Shown: positions 8,895 through 17,521 of the stretch, in pieces
How positions within the stretch are numbered: the stretch's first letter is position 1
How the letters are laid out: each line of letters opens with the position of its first letter
DNA from: Sphingosinicella sp.
GTDB lineage: Bacteria; Pseudomonadota; Alphaproteobacteria; Sphingomonadales; Sphingomonadaceae
Assembly (NCBI GenBank): GCA_013816585.1
Contig: JACDEE010000001.1
Span: forward strand, 77,001-141,000
Length of the DNA stretch: 64,000 nucleotides
Reading direction: 5' to 3'
Position numbers and translations under genes: made by a program
Notes under the pieces: generated by a model
The model's database searches: none
What the model was told of the DNA's origin: nothing
The model's input: only the letters and a program-made list of their open reading frames with translations

Positions 8895-9056
8895 CAGGCT
8901 TGATCGAGGCAATCGCCCCCAGCCTCGGAAATTTCGGGAACCACATCCCTTTTCGGCCTAGTACCGTAATATTTCTGCAGTATTTCCTCAGTTTAACCCT
9001 AACCATAAGACAAAGCATTCGGCCCACAATCGTCCTTCCTGCGAAGGGGACCCGGC

Positions 9057-9550
9057 GTGGCCAAATGGAATGCAATCTCGTCAGCCGTTATCTTAGGCCT
9101 CGCGATCAGTTCGCCTGCAGCCGCCAATAATTACAAAGTCAGCGTCGGCGGTTCACCCATGACATGCACTTCCTGGCGCGGGGAGCCGGTTGAAGTCGTT
9201 GCCAATCCAGCCATCGATACGCTCGGCAGAGCTTCCTTCAGCCGGGATGGATCCCCGCGGATCGAACTTCATCCAGGGGCGCTGGCCAGCTACGGCCGCT
9301 TCGTGCAGAAATGGTGGTTCGCGCACGAATGCGCGCATCACGAACTCCCGCCCAGTTCGAACAGCGAAAAGCGGCCGATTGCCTCGCCGCGAAAAAGGTC
9401 CGGAGCATGGCAGGCATGGCTTCGGCCAGCGATGCCAGGGCAATCAGGCTGGAATTACGAAGTCTTTCCGGATCGGACTTCGGCCACCTCCCGGGCGATC
9501 AGCGAGCGCAGCTCGTGCTGAAATGCGCGGGCCTCGACAATCTGGTTTGA
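9057..9550 (+). pseudogene. Secreted metalloprotease-like protein, frameshifted
   Basis: The GTG at 9057 follows GAAGGGGA with 7-base spacing and opens a protein with a signal peptide (VILGLAISSPAAA) that runs to a zinc-protease-like WWFAHECAHHE at about 9340. From there the plausible continuation lies in another frame: QFEQRKAADCLAAKKVRSM through to LVLKCAGLDNL, ending at 9550. A HExxHH motif followed by an AD-C helix is the usual order in small secreted gluzincin-like proteins, so the two halves belong together. The break lies between about 9335 and 9365 and needs a one-base indel. Read without it, the first frame ends in a non-homologous tail at 9521. This is either a real mutation or a sequencing error. 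Confidence 0.65.
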
Positions 9551-9592
9551 TCCAAGCGGGGAAACCCTGCCTGATTTCGATGTCGGGCAAGG

Positions 9593-9668
9593 TGGTGCCC
9601 AGGGACGGGGTCGAACCGCCGACACTGCGATTTTCAGTCGCATGCTCTACCAACTGAGCTACCTGGGC
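9593..9668 (-). tRNA. tRNA-Phe (anticodon GAA), CCA encoded
   Basis: This is a 76-base cloverleaf on the minus strand. The acceptor stem GCCCAGG/CCTGGGC is followed by A73 and an encoded CCA. The D arm is GCTC-AGTTGGTA-GAGC, the anticodon arm TGCGA-CTGAAAA-TCGCA gives anticodon GAA, and the T arm contains GGTTCGACC. It lies 39 bases downstream of yacG in the same orientation, so it could be read through from the infA-yacG operon. No integration scar is seen at its 3' end. Confidence 0.97.
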
Positions 9669-9707
9669 ATTCCGACGAAAACGCGGAAGCCGCGCCTATA
9701 AAGGGGC

Positions 9708-9917
9708 CTAGCCTTCGCTGTCCAGCCCTTGATGGCCTTCCTCGCCCATCGCATTTTCGTCCACCGGCTGACCGGGCACGCGATAAGCTTCGCCCAGCCA
9801 TTTCAAAAGATCGCGATCGCGGCAGCCCTGGCCGCAAAACGGCTTGTGAGCTTCACTGGGCGGCTTGGCGCAAAGCGGGCAGCTATTGCGCCTACGAGAC
9901 ATATTGGTTGTGGACAT
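9708..9917 (-). CDS. yacG: DNA gyrase inhibitor YacG (zinc-binding)
   Basis: This 69-residue protein carries the YacG four-cysteine zinc ribbon: CPLC (Cys13, Cys16) and CGQGCRDRDLLKWL (Cys28, Cys32), followed by an acidic tail typical of the family. YacG binds GyrB and inhibits DNA gyrase in E. coli. The start may be 9917 or the ATG at 9902 (MSRRRN). It overlaps the end of the RNase E/G gene by 26 bases, so the two are translationally linked. It is the last protein gene of the infA operon, directly before tRNA-Phe. Confidence 0.92.
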   Translation of the reverse strand: MSTTNMSRRRNSCPLCAKPPSEAHKPFCGQGCRDRDLLKWLGEAYRVPGQPVDENAMGEEGHQGLDSEG

Positions 9918-10887
9918 GCCCGGACGATATGGCGAGCCCGGGCTCCGCCTGCAACCGGATTGGAACGCCGGCCAGACGCGCCAGCGTTTCCAGCCAGGAC
10001 GCTTCCTGTTCGATGCGGGCGATCACGGCGGGCGCGGCATGAAGCGTTCGCTCGCCTGTTCCCGAAGCCCTGCCCGCATGCCTCAACAAGGCGCGCGCCG
10101 CCGCCCCGACGGGGTCGCCCTGGACGAGTTCCGGGATCGAGGGCCGCTCGCGCCGCCGGACGATCTGGAGGAAGCCAAATCCGTTCACCGCGGTCCGTTC
10201 GAACGGTTGCGGGAGCGCGGCGTCCAAAGCTGCGGCTGCCGCCTGCCTCTCGCCCTTCGCGGCCAAAGTCGGAAGATCGATCCCGACCGATCCGCTTATG
10301 GCGAGCCGCCGTATCGCCCGTCCCGCCGCCCCTGCGCCCGCGACCGCGAGCCCGGCCGGGGGGATATCCCCATCGACGTCGAACAAGGTCATTGCGGGTG
10401 TAAGGCTCATTCGCAGCGCCCCACCCGGAAAGGCGATCTCGCCGGTCGAGGCCTCTTCCAGCAATTCGGACCAGCCCGCTTGTTCGAACAGGTCAGGACC
10501 CGTGGCCGACGCCTTCACGGCCTTGTGCCCGGTGGCTTCCAAGCGTTGGGCGAAGCCCGGTGCCTCCCGCTCCACATCGTCGGTAGCGCGCGCCTTGGGC
10601 AGCTTGGCGCGGCCTGCCTCGGGGATGGCCTCGCGGGTGATTTCCACCCTCAGCCTCGCGCCCTCGGTGATTTGGGCAGGAAGAGGCTCCAGCAGGGCTT
10701 CGCCGCCGCGGTCCAGCATTACAATGCCCCGCCGGCCGGGGACCAGGATGGCGGTCAGCCGTGCTGCCAACACCGAGCCCGTCTGGACTTTCCCGGGCAA
10801 TTCGATCCTCGCCTCGACGATCTCGCCCTCATCGACCAGAATCGCGCGATCCTCGCCAATCCCTTCTTCGTAGATCCACTCAGCCAA
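9892..10887 (-). CDS. Short ribonuclease E/G family protein
   Basis: This 331-residue protein has an S1-like N-terminal part (about 25-95: VEARIELPGKVQTGSVLAAR, VPGRRGIVMLDRG) and an RNase E/G catalytic core. The two acidic motifs of the family are recognisable as MTLFDVDGD and GSVGIDLPTL, followed by NGFGFLQIVRRRERPSI. It is much shorter than E. coli RNase G (about 490 residues), and I see no CPxC zinc-link motif, which in RNase E/G holds the dimer together. Sphingomonads commonly carry such a compact version. It probably processes RNA, but nuclease activity is inferred. It overlaps maf by 8 bases and yacG by 26. Confidence 0.8.
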   Translation of the reverse strand: MAEWIYEEGIGEDRAILVDEGEIVEARIELPGKVQTGSVLAARLTAILVPGRRGIVMLDRGGEALLEPLPAQITEGARLRVEITREAIPEAGRAKLPKARATDDVEREAPGFAQRLEATGHKAVKASATGPDLFEQAGWSELLEEASTGEIAFPGGALRMSLTPAMTLFDVDGDIPPAGLAVAGAGAAGRAIRRLAISGSVGIDLPTLAAKGERQAAAAALDAALPQPFERTAVNGFGFLQIVRRRERPSIPELVQGDPVGAAARALLRHAGRASGTGERTLHAAPAVIARIEQEASWLETLARLAGVPIRLQAEPGLAISSGHVHNQYVS

Positions 10888-11452
10888 GCGGATAGCCCGC
10901 CGCCTTCAGCAAGGCGCGCGTTTCGTAGAGAGGAAGACCCATGACTCCGGAAAAGCTCCCTGAGATGGATTTGACCAGCGCCTCGGCGCGTCCCTGGATG
11001 GCATATCCTCCCGCCTTGCCGCGCCATTCATCGCTGGCGAGATAGGCCCGGATCTCGGCCTCGCTGAACCGTTTGAAGACGACGATGGTGGTCGAAAGCC
11101 GGTGGCGCGCTTTGCCCTCCGCGTCGATCAGGGTGACCGCGGAAAGTACGCGGTGCCTTCTGCCCGACATCAGCCTCAGCGCCTGGCGCGCCTCTTCCTC
11201 GGTCTCGGTCTTGGGAAGGATGCGACGGCCCACGGCGACCACAACATCCGCCGCCAGGATCAGCGCGCCCCGATTGGCGTCCAGGACGGCATCGGCCTTC
11301 TCAGCGGACATGCGGGCGGCGTAGACGGGCGGAAGTTCGCTTTTTCGCGGATCCTCGTCAATGTCGGCGGGAATGACGGCGTCGGGCGTCACTCCGATGC
11401 GGGCGAGGAGTTCGAGCCTGCGCGGGCTTGATGAAGCGAGAACGAGCCGCAT
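10880..11452 (-). CDS. maf: Maf-like nucleoside triphosphate pyrophosphatase
   Basis: The protein has 190 residues with the Maf/HAM1-fold signatures: LASSSPRRLELLARIG at the N-terminus, the PPVYAARMSAEKADAV helix, ILAADVVVAVG with the catalytic Asp, and GKAGGYAIQGRAEALVKSI near the C-terminus. Maf proteins hydrolyse dTTP/UTP or modified pyrimidine triphosphates to monophosphates and are linked to septum inhibition in Bacillus. The length is standard. It starts 15 bases after the infA stop and overlaps the RNase gene, so it is part of the infA-maf-rne/rng-yacG operon. Confidence 0.94.
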   Translation of the reverse strand: MRLVLASSSPRRLELLARIGVTPDAVIPADIDEDPRKSELPPVYAARMSAEKADAVLDANRGALILAADVVVAVGRRILPKTETEEEARQALRLMSGRRHRVLSAVTLIDAEGKARHRLSTTIVVFKRFSEAEIRAYLASDEWRGKAGGYAIQGRAEALVKSISGSFSGVMGLPLYETRALLKAAGYPLG

Positions 11453-11467
11453 GAGCGGACTATCGCC

Positions 11468-11686
11468 CTATTTGAAGCGGTAGGTAATCCGACCCTTGGT
11501 CAGATCATAAGGGGTGAGTTCAACGAGCACTTCGTCCCCCACCAGCACGCGGATGCGGTTCTTGCGCATCTTGCCGGCGGTGTGGCCGAGTACCTCGTGA
11601 TCATTTTCCAATTTCACGCGGAACATGGCGTTGGGCAGCAGTTCGACCACCTGCCCGCGCATTTCCAATAATTCTTCTTTTGCCAT
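11468..11686 (-). CDS. infA: Translation initiation factor IF-1
   Basis: The protein has 72 residues, the standard IF-1 length, with the OB-fold sequence [37 protein letters not shown] and a terminal ITYRFK. IF-1 binds the ribosomal A site during initiation and is essential. The ATG at 11686 gives the canonical N-terminus; an in-frame TTG one codon upstream is ignored. It is the promoter-proximal gene of a conserved alphaproteobacterial operon with maf, an RNase E/G and yacG. Confidence 0.98.
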   Translation of the reverse strand: MAKEELLEMRGQVVELLPNAMFRVKLENDHEVLGHTAGKMRKNRIRVLVGDEVLVELTPYDLTKGRITYRFK

Positions 11687-11733
11687 CAAAACCCTGTCTG
11701 GAATGTTGCGCCGCCCTTAGCCGCTCGTCCGCC

Positions 11734-11768
11734 AAAATGAAACCCCGCCCGGATCGCTCCGGGCGGGG
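11734..11768 (-). terminator. Terminator of hppA
   Basis: On the minus strand an 11-bp stem (CCCCGCCCGGA / TCCGGGCGGGG) with a GCGA tetraloop is followed by TTTCATTTT. It lies 21 bases past the hppA stop. Confidence 0.88.
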
Positions 11769-11789
11769 CCTCTCTGACTTCAGATTGGA

Positions 11790-13937
11790 TCAGCCGCCGT
11801 GGCCGGCCAAAGCCGCGAGCAGCAGCAAAGCGACGATGTTGGTGATCTTGATCATCGGATTGACCGCCGGGCCAGCCGTGTCCTTGTACGGATCGCCTAC
11901 GGTATCGCCGGTCACCGCGGCCTTATGGGCTTCCGAACCCTTGCCGCCATGATTGCCGTCTTCGATATATTTCTTGGCATTGTCCCAGGCGCCGCCGCCA
12001 CTGGTCATCGACAGAGCGACGAACAGCCCGGAAACGATCACACCCAGCAGCAAGGCACCGAGCGCGGCGAAGCCGTTCGCCTGACCCGCCACCGCCGTGA
12101 TCAGATAATAGACCACGATCGGCGCCAGCACCGGAAGCAGCGAGGGGATGATCATTTCCTTGATCGCCGCCTTGGTGACGAGATCGACCGTGCGGGCATA
12201 ATCGGGCCGGCTGGTGCCTGCCATGATGCCCGGATTGTCGCGGAACTGCGCCCTGACTTCCTCCACCACGGCCCCGGCCGCGCGGCCCACAGCGGTCATG
12301 CCCATCGCCCCGAACAGATAGGGGAGCAACGCACCCAGCAGCAGTCCGACGATCACGTACGGATTGCTGAGCGAGAAATCGACCGCAACGTCCGGGAAGA
12401 ACAGATTGAGGTCGGTCGTATAGGCACCGAACAGAACCAAAGCCGCGAGACCGGCGGAACCGATTGCATAGCCCTTGGTGACCGCCTTGGTGGTGTTGCC
12501 CACCGCATCGAGCGCATCGGTGCGGACACGAACCGCGTCCTCCATATGGGCCATCTCGGCGATGCCGCCGGCATTGTCCGTCACCGGACCATAAGCATCG
12601 AGCGCGACGACCATGCCGGCAAGCGCGAGCATCGCGGTCGCGGCAAAGGCGATGCCGATGAGGCCTGCCAATTGGTAGGAGACGATGATGCCAACGCAGA
12701 TGACCAGGGTGGGAAGCGCGGTCGCCTCCAGACTGATCGCGAGGCCCTGGATCACATTGGTGCCGTGGCCGGTTTCGGAGGCCTTGGCGATCGATTTCAC
12801 CGGACGATAATTGGTGCCGGTATAATATTCGGTGATCCAGATGATGAGGCTGGTGACGGCAAGCCCGACAAGCATCGAATAAAACAGATCCATGCCGGTA
12901 AAGGCAGTGCCTGCGACAACCTGGGCCTCAGCTTCGAGGCCGCCCGCCGTGCGAGGACCGCCATAGACCGCGTTCATGTCGCCCAAAGTGGCGTCGGTGG
13001 CGAAATAGAGTGCCGGGATGGACAGGATCGCGGTGACCCAGAAGCCCTTGTAGAGCGCGCCCATGATCGATTCCTTGCGGCCCAGCCGCACGAAATAGGT
13101 GCCGATGATGGAAGTGATGATGCACGCCCCGCCGATGATCAGCGGCAGCGTCATGAGCGCCAGCGTCTGATCGGGATTGGTCGCGCCGACCAGCAAAGCG
13201 ATCAGCACCATGGTGGCGCCGACGGTCACGACATAGGTTTCGAAAAGATCGGCGGCCATGCCGGCGCAATCGCCGACATTGTCGCCGACATTGTCCGCAA
13301 TCACGGCCGGGTTGCGCGGATCATCCTCGGGAATTCCGGCCTCAACCTTGCCGACCAGATCGGCACCGACGTCGGCAGCCTTGGTGAAGATGCCGCCGCC
13401 GAGACGCGCAAAGATGGAAATGAGCGATGCGCCGAACGCAAGCGCGACCAGCGAATCGATGACGATCCGGTCGGCCGGATTATGACCTTGGACTTCGACC
13501 AGGACGTAGAAGAAGATCGAAATGGCGAGCAAGGCCAGGCCCGCGACCAGCATGCCGGTCACGGCGCCGGCGCGGAAGGCGATGGTAAGGCCCTTCTGCA
13601 GGCTGGTGCGCGCAGCTTCCGCCGTGCGGACGTTGGCCCGCACCGAAATATTCATTCCGATATAGCCCGCGACGCCCGACAGGATCGCACCGAGTGCGAA
13701 GCCGAGCGTGGAAGTCACTCCCAGGAAAAGAAAGACCAGGACTGCAACGATGACGCCGACTATGGCGATGGTGGTATATTGGCGCCCAAGATAGGCGTTC
13801 GCGCCTTCCTGAATGGCGGCGGCGATATCCCGCATCTTTTCGTTGCCCGCCGAGCTGGCGAGCACCTGGCGACTGGTGATGAAGCCATAGAGCACAGCGA
13901 TAAAGCCGCAGGCTATGGCAGCGAGCACAACGTTCAT
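11790..13937 (-). CDS. hppA: Membrane-bound proton-translocating pyrophosphatase (K+-independent type)
   Basis: This 715-residue multi-spanning membrane enzyme couples PPi hydrolysis to proton export. The PPi/Mg-binding motifs are present: [42 protein letters not shown], and the C-terminal [14 protein letters not shown]. In [16 protein letters not shown] the Lys after GNTT is the residue that marks the K+-independent, H+-pumping subfamily; K+-dependent enzymes have Ala there. The family normally has 16 membrane helices, and the length fits. The ATG at 13937 follows GGGGAAGGAAG. It lies downstream of nusB-thiL in the same direction, with a 163-base gap that includes a weak CCCGCCA/TGGCGGG hairpin, so it probably has its own promoter. 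Confidence 0.96.
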   Translation of the reverse strand: MNVVLAAIACGFIAVLYGFITSRQVLASSAGNEKMRDIAAAIQEGANAYLGRQYTTIAIVGVIVAVLVFLFLGVTSTLGFALGAILSGVAGYIGMNISVRANVRTAEAARTSLQKGLTIAFRAGAVTGMLVAGLALLAISIFFYVLVEVQGHNPADRIVIDSLVALAFGASLISIFARLGGGIFTKAADVGADLVGKVEAGIPEDDPRNPAVIADNVGDNVGDCAGMAADLFETYVVTVGATMVLIALLVGATNPDQTLALMTLPLIIGGACIITSIIGTYFVRLGRKESIMGALYKGFWVTAILSIPALYFATDATLGDMNAVYGGPRTAGGLEAEAQVVAGTAFTGMDLFYSMLVGLAVTSLIIWITEYYTGTNYRPVKSIAKASETGHGTNVIQGLAISLEATALPTLVICVGIIVSYQLAGLIGIAFAATAMLALAGMVVALDAYGPVTDNAGGIAEMAHMEDAVRVRTDALDAVGNTTKAVTKGYAIGSAGLAALVLFGAYTTDLNLFFPDVAVDFSLSNPYVIVGLLLGALLPYLFGAMGMTAVGRAAGAVVEEVRAQFRDNPGIMAGTSRPDYARTVDLVTKAAIKEMIIPSLLPVLAPIVVYYLITAVAGQANGFAALGALLLGVIVSGLFVALSMTSGGGAWDNAKKYIEDGNHGGKGSEAHKAAVTGDTVGDPYKDTAGPAVNPMIKITNIVALLLLAALAGHGG

Positions 13938-14100
13938 GAAGCTTCTTCCTTCCCCTGATTAATCGGAACCCGCCAAAGCGTGGCTCTGGCGGGACCTGGC
14001 CGGGCGAGGCCGAAACCCCTTTAGCGAACGCCCGGACGTGCAGAACTGTTATGCGGGAAGCGGTCCGGTTTCAAGCCGCCGAAAAATGCCCCTTATCGGG

Positions 14101-15042
14101 TCAATGCTGGTAGCCAAGCCTGTCCGGCAGCGGGATATTTCCCGCACTGTCGCTAACGATCAACCCCGCTCCCGAATCCAGCCGGCCAATGCGGCTGAAT
14201 GGAAGTCCGAGTTCGTCGGCGAGGGCGAGCAGGTCGGCCGCTTTTTCCGGCGGGGCGGAAAATAATAGTTCGTAATCGTCGCCAGCAGCGGCAGCGGTCA
14301 GCCGAGCATCGCGATCCTCACCTAGCGCGGCAATATAGTCGGCGGACAAGGGGATGGCGTCCAGTTCCAATGTAGCGGCAAGCCCGCTTGCCTGCGCCAG
14401 ACGCTGGAGGTCGATCAGCAACCCGTCCGAAACATCCATCATTGCGTTGACCATGGAAGCGAGCGCCTGCCCCGCCTCAAGCCGGGGACGAGGCAGCCGA
14501 TAACGCTCGATCAAAGCCTCAGCGCGTTCAATTTCGCCGCGCGCAGCGCGGAGGCCCGCGCCGGAATCACCGATCGACCCGCTGACCCAGACAAGGTCGC
14601 CGGCCCTTGCTCCGCCGCGTGAAGGGACAGGCCCGGTAGCTTCGCCGATTGCAGTGAGGCCCAGCGAGCGAGGTGCCCCGAGGGGAGGCCGGACAGTGTC
14701 GCCGCCCAGCAAGGCGAGCCCGAATGCCTGGAGGGCCGAACCGAGGCCGGAGATGAAGGCCCTGTCCCATTCATCCTCCCCGAGGCTATATCCCAACAGG
14801 GCGCCAATCGGGCGGGCGCCCTTCGCGGCAAGATCGGAAAGGTTCACCGCCACAAGCTTCCACGCCACGTCTTCCGGCGGATCATCCCTCAGAAAATGAA
14901 TTCCTTCGACGATCATATCGTGGGTGAGGACAAGGCGCGTCCCGCCCACCTCCAGCATTGCCGCATCGTCGATCAGGCCCCGTGCGGCCGGATCGGAAGC
15001 GAGCCCTCGCAGGGCTTCGATGAATGCGGCTTCTGACGTCAT
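14101..15042 (-). CDS. thiL: Thiamine-monophosphate kinase
   Basis: The protein has 313 residues with the PurM/ThiL-like ATP-binding fold. Recognisable motifs are GLIDDAAML (family GDDAA), HDMIVEGIHF, KLVAVNLSDLAAKGARP, GGDTVRPP, and MMDVSDGLLIDLQRL. ThiL makes thiamine diphosphate from thiamine monophosphate with ATP, the last step of thiamine cofactor synthesis. The length is normal. It lies 54 bases after nusB, an association conserved widely in proteobacteria, and is probably cotranscribed with it. No thiamine riboswitch was seen. Confidence 0.95.
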   Translation of the reverse strand: MTSEAAFIEALRGLASDPAARGLIDDAAMLEVGGTRLVLTHDMIVEGIHFLRDDPPEDVAWKLVAVNLSDLAAKGARPIGALLGYSLGEDEWDRAFISGLGSALQAFGLALLGGDTVRPPLGAPRSLGLTAIGEATGPVPSRGGARAGDLVWVSGSIGDSGAGLRAARGEIERAEALIERYRLPRPRLEAGQALASMVNAMMDVSDGLLIDLQRLAQASGLAATLELDAIPLSADYIAALGEDRDARLTAAAAGDDYELLFSAPPEKAADLLALADELGLPFSRIGRLDSGAGLIVSDSAGNIPLPDRLGYQH

Positions 15043-15096
15043 TTTCTCTTCCCTGGCTTTTCCCCCTGGCGCGGGAAGAGCGGGGGCCGGGGCATC

Positions 15097-15552
15097 CTAG
15101 TTGCGGACCTGCTTGGCCACCGCGTCCAGCAGTCCGTTGACGAACGCCGCTTCCTTTTTGTCGTAAAAGGCGCTGGCGACGTCGACATATTCGGAAATGA
15201 CGCTTCCCGTCGGAACGTCGATCCGAGCAACCAGCTCGTAGGCGCCGGCCCGCAATATCTGCCGCATCGGCTTGTCGAGCCGAGACAGTGACCAATTTTG
15301 CGCAAGCTTGCCGGCGATCAGTTCGTCCAATTCCGCCGAACGCGCATGCACGCCCATCACAAGATCGTCGAAAAAATCGACCTCCGCATCGGCATATTCC
15401 ACATCCTCGATGGTCGCGCCCAGCCGGTGATGATGGAATTCGTGCAGCAGGGTCGGGATCGGAATATTTTCCATTTCCTGCTGATAAAGCGCCTGCACCG
15501 CTGCAAGGCGCGCCGCGGAACGGGAACGGGAACGGGCGGGGGTCTGGGACAT
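15097..15552 (-). CDS. nusB: Transcription antitermination protein NusB
   Basis: The protein has 151 residues, all-helical, with the NusB landmarks ARLAAVQALYQQEME, FFDDLVMGV, LAQNWSLSRLDKPMRQILRA, VISEYVDVASAFYD and FVNGLLDAVAKQ. NusB pairs with NusE (S10) on boxA RNA during rRNA antitermination. The start is set at 15552 (MSQTPARSRSR); an in-frame ATG at 15564 is an alternative, and neither has a strong ribosome-binding site. It is upstream of thiL in the same operon. Confidence 0.94.
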   Translation of the reverse strand: MSQTPARSRSRSAARLAAVQALYQQEMENIPIPTLLHEFHHHRLGATIEDVEYADAEVDFFDDLVMGVHARSAELDELIAGKLAQNWSLSRLDKPMRQILRAGAYELVARIDVPTGSVISEYVDVASAFYDKKEAAFVNGLLDAVAKQVRN

Positions 15553-15606
15553 TGGCGGCGGCATAGCGGGGTGACGGCGCCAGCCCAAGCCATAATCGCC
15601 CAAGCC

Positions 15607-16500
15607 TTAATCGCCGCCCAGGAAATCGAGCAGCGCTTCGGTGACTGCCTTCGGCTTTTCCCACGGCACGAAATGGCCCGCATCTTCGACTGTGACGAGG
15701 CGAAGGTCATCGACCAGATCGTTGAGCCCCGCATATTGTACCGGCAGCAACGCCTTGTCCCTCATTCCCCAAATGACAAGGACCGGCATCGTAAGATGCG
15801 GGAATGGCCTTCGCGTCCAAAGCGGAAGGTCGGCATCCTCGCCGGGCTTTGGGACCTCGATCTTGCTGGCGCGATACCAGTTGAACATAGCGGTAAGCGC
15901 GCCGGGCTGGCCCCAGTCGTGGAGATAGGCGGCCCGCTCCGCAGCTGGAATTATGTCCAGATCGACATGGCCGGCGAAAGTCTTTTCGAAAAAACGCTCC
16001 AGCCCCATCGCCTCCACACCCGATTCCATCAAAGGCGAGCGAAAGGCGCGCATATATTGGGAAGCGGCCCGCTGATCCTCATTCTCGATCAGACTCTTCT
16101 GAAAGATCAGCGGATGCGGCGCGTTGACGATCGCCAGCCGCCGGATACGTGCAGGATGCCTAAGCGCCGCCAGCCAGGCGGCGGCCCCGCCCCAATCATG
16201 GCCCACCAGCGTGAACCGGTCGATCTCCAGCGCGTCCGCGAGCGCCATCAGGTCGGCCACGATCGTCTCGGTTTCATACTGATCCGCGCCCTCGGGCTTG
16301 TCGGATGCCGCAAAGCCGCGCTGATCGGGCGCGACGACCCTGAATTCGGGACAGAGGGCAGCAAGCTGATGCCGCCAAGTGCGGTGCGATTCCGGGAAAC
16401 CGTGCAGGAAGATCACCGGCTCCCCCTCCCCGCCCAGACGGACGTTCAGCGTCACTCCTGTCGAAAGGGCGATACGGCGATCATGAAGTTCCAATGCCAT
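15607..16500 (-). CDS. Alpha/beta hydrolase, epoxide-hydrolase-like
   Basis: The protein has 297 residues with the classical alpha/beta-hydrolase core. The oxyanion motif is HGFPESHRTW, and the nucleophile elbow GHDWGGAAAW has Asp as nucleophile, as in epoxide hydrolases and haloalkane dehalogenases. The acid region is WGMRDKALLP and the catalytic His is in EDAGHFVPWEKP. HGFPE together with GHDWGG favours epoxide hydrolase; the substrate is unknown. The start at 16500 (MALELHDRR) is used. The frame is open further upstream but would overlap the divergent protease start. It lies 54 bases upstream of nusB in the same direction. Confidence 0.85.
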   Translation of the reverse strand: MALELHDRRIALSTGVTLNVRLGGEGEPVIFLHGFPESHRTWRHQLAALCPEFRVVAPDQRGFAASDKPEGADQYETETIVADLMALADALEIDRFTLVGHDWGGAAAWLAALRHPARIRRLAIVNAPHPLIFQKSLIENEDQRAASQYMRAFRSPLMESGVEAMGLERFFEKTFAGHVDLDIIPAAERAAYLHDWGQPGALTAMFNWYRASKIEVPKPGEDADLPLWTRRPFPHLTMPVLVIWGMRDKALLPVQYAGLNDLVDDLRLVTVEDAGHFVPWEKPKAVTEALLDFLGGD

Positions 16501-16510
16501 TCCTCTCGAA

Positions 16511-17521
16511 TTGCCAGACGTGGCGCCGGGCGCTACGTGGCTGAACGTGTTCAAACCATTTGTTTTCCTGGCCGCCCTTTGCCTTCCCGTGGGAGCTCTT
16601 GCGGCCCCCGCCCCCGATGCTTCCTTGCTCGCCCTTCAGGATATGGATCAGAGGGTGGCGACGATCGGCTATCGGCTTGCCCGCTCCAATCTGGATATTT
16701 GCGAACGGACGATGCCGCTCAGCGGGATGCTTGTCCATGCTCTGGACCAATATTCGGCAAAGACGAGGCCCATTGTGGCGGCCACCTTCGGCCTCGGCGC
16801 GGAGCCCGCTTTGCTCGTTGTGGTTCCAGGCAGCCCGGCCGCCCGCGCGGGCCTCAAGCCTGGCGACTTATTGCTGTCGGTTGCCGGAAAAACCTTCCCC
16901 GCGGGTGCTACGGGAAAGAAAGCAAGCTATTCCCGCGTCCAGCAAATCGAGGAATTGCTGCTGGCCAGTCTTGCCGCCGGGCCTGTGCCAATCGAATATC
17001 AAAGCGGCGGCACCCGACATTCGGCGATCATTGCGCCCGAATCCGGCTGCCTTTCGCGCGTGCAATTGATGCCGTCTGCCAAGCTCAATGCCGGGGCCGA
17101 CGGGACTTACGCCCAATTGACCAGCGGGATCGTGGATTATGTGAAGAGCGACGATGAACTTGCGCTCGTGATCGCGCATGAAATGGCGCATAATATCCGC
17201 GCCCATCGGTCGTGGCTGGATCAGCGCAAGATCTCGCGCGGTCTTCTCAAATCGCTGGATGGGAGCGCGGGCAAGATCCGCAAGACCGAGGTCGAGGCCG
17301 ATTATCTGGCGCTGTACCTGGTCGCCCGCGCCGGGTTCGATATATCGGCCGCGCCAGGATTCTGGCAACGTTATGGGCCGGGATCGCTGCTGGAAATCTT
17401 TTCCGACGGCACCCATCCCGGCCGCGCGTCGCGCGTCGCGGCGGCCGAGCGGACGATTGCCGAAATCAGGCTGAAGCAGCGCCAGAGCCTTCCCCTGACG
17501 CCGCAACTTTCCGCCTTTTAA
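16511..17521 (+). CDS. M48-family metalloprotease with PDZ-like domain, secreted
   Basis: This protein of about 330 residues has an N-terminal signal (FKPFVFLAALCLPVGALAA) and a PDZ-like segment (about 100-170: VVVPGSPAARAGLKPGDLLL). A peptidase M48 domain follows, with the zinc motif AHEMAHN and the downstream ligand helix KTEVEADYLALYLVARAGFD, then a substrate-side HPGRASRVAA. These match periplasmic Zn proteases that handle misfolded envelope proteins. The start is uncertain: TTG 16511, GTG 16520 and GTG 16547 are all possible, none with a good ribosome-binding site; GTG 16547 gives the neatest signal peptide. Confidence 0.85.
   Translation: MPDVAPGATWLNVFKPFVFLAALCLPVGALAAPAPDASLLALQDMDQRVATIGYRLARSNLDICERTMPLSGMLVHALDQYSAKTRPIVAATFGLGAEPALLVVVPGSPAARAGLKPGDLLLSVAGKTFPAGATGKKASYSRVQQIEELLLASLAAGPVPIEYQSGGTRHSAIIAPESGCLSRVQLMPSAKLNAGADGTYAQLTSGIVDYVKSDDELALVIAHEMAHNIRAHRSWLDQRKISRGLLKSLDGSAGKIRKTEVEADYLALYLVARAGFDISAAPGFWQRYGPGSLLEIFSDGTHPGRASRVAAAERTIAEIRLKQRQSLPLTPQLSAF

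Noticed and set aside
9593-9668. tRNA-Phe as an attachment site for an integrated element
   Set aside because: No integrase, no repeat of the tRNA 3' end and only core genes on both sides.
11799-13958. 719-codon plus-strand frame opposite hppA
   Set aside because: An almost exact antisense image of the pyrophosphatase, caused by high GC3; composition is Asp/Arg/His-rich and no domain is visible.
13968-13998. CCCGCCA/TGGCGGG hairpin between thiL and hppA as a terminator
   Set aside because: 7-bp stem with an 11-base loop and no T tract; too weak to list as a feature.
15298-17157. 619-codon plus-strand frame across nusB, the hydrolase and the protease
   Set aside because: It crosses three real genes in other frames and has no recognisable domain.
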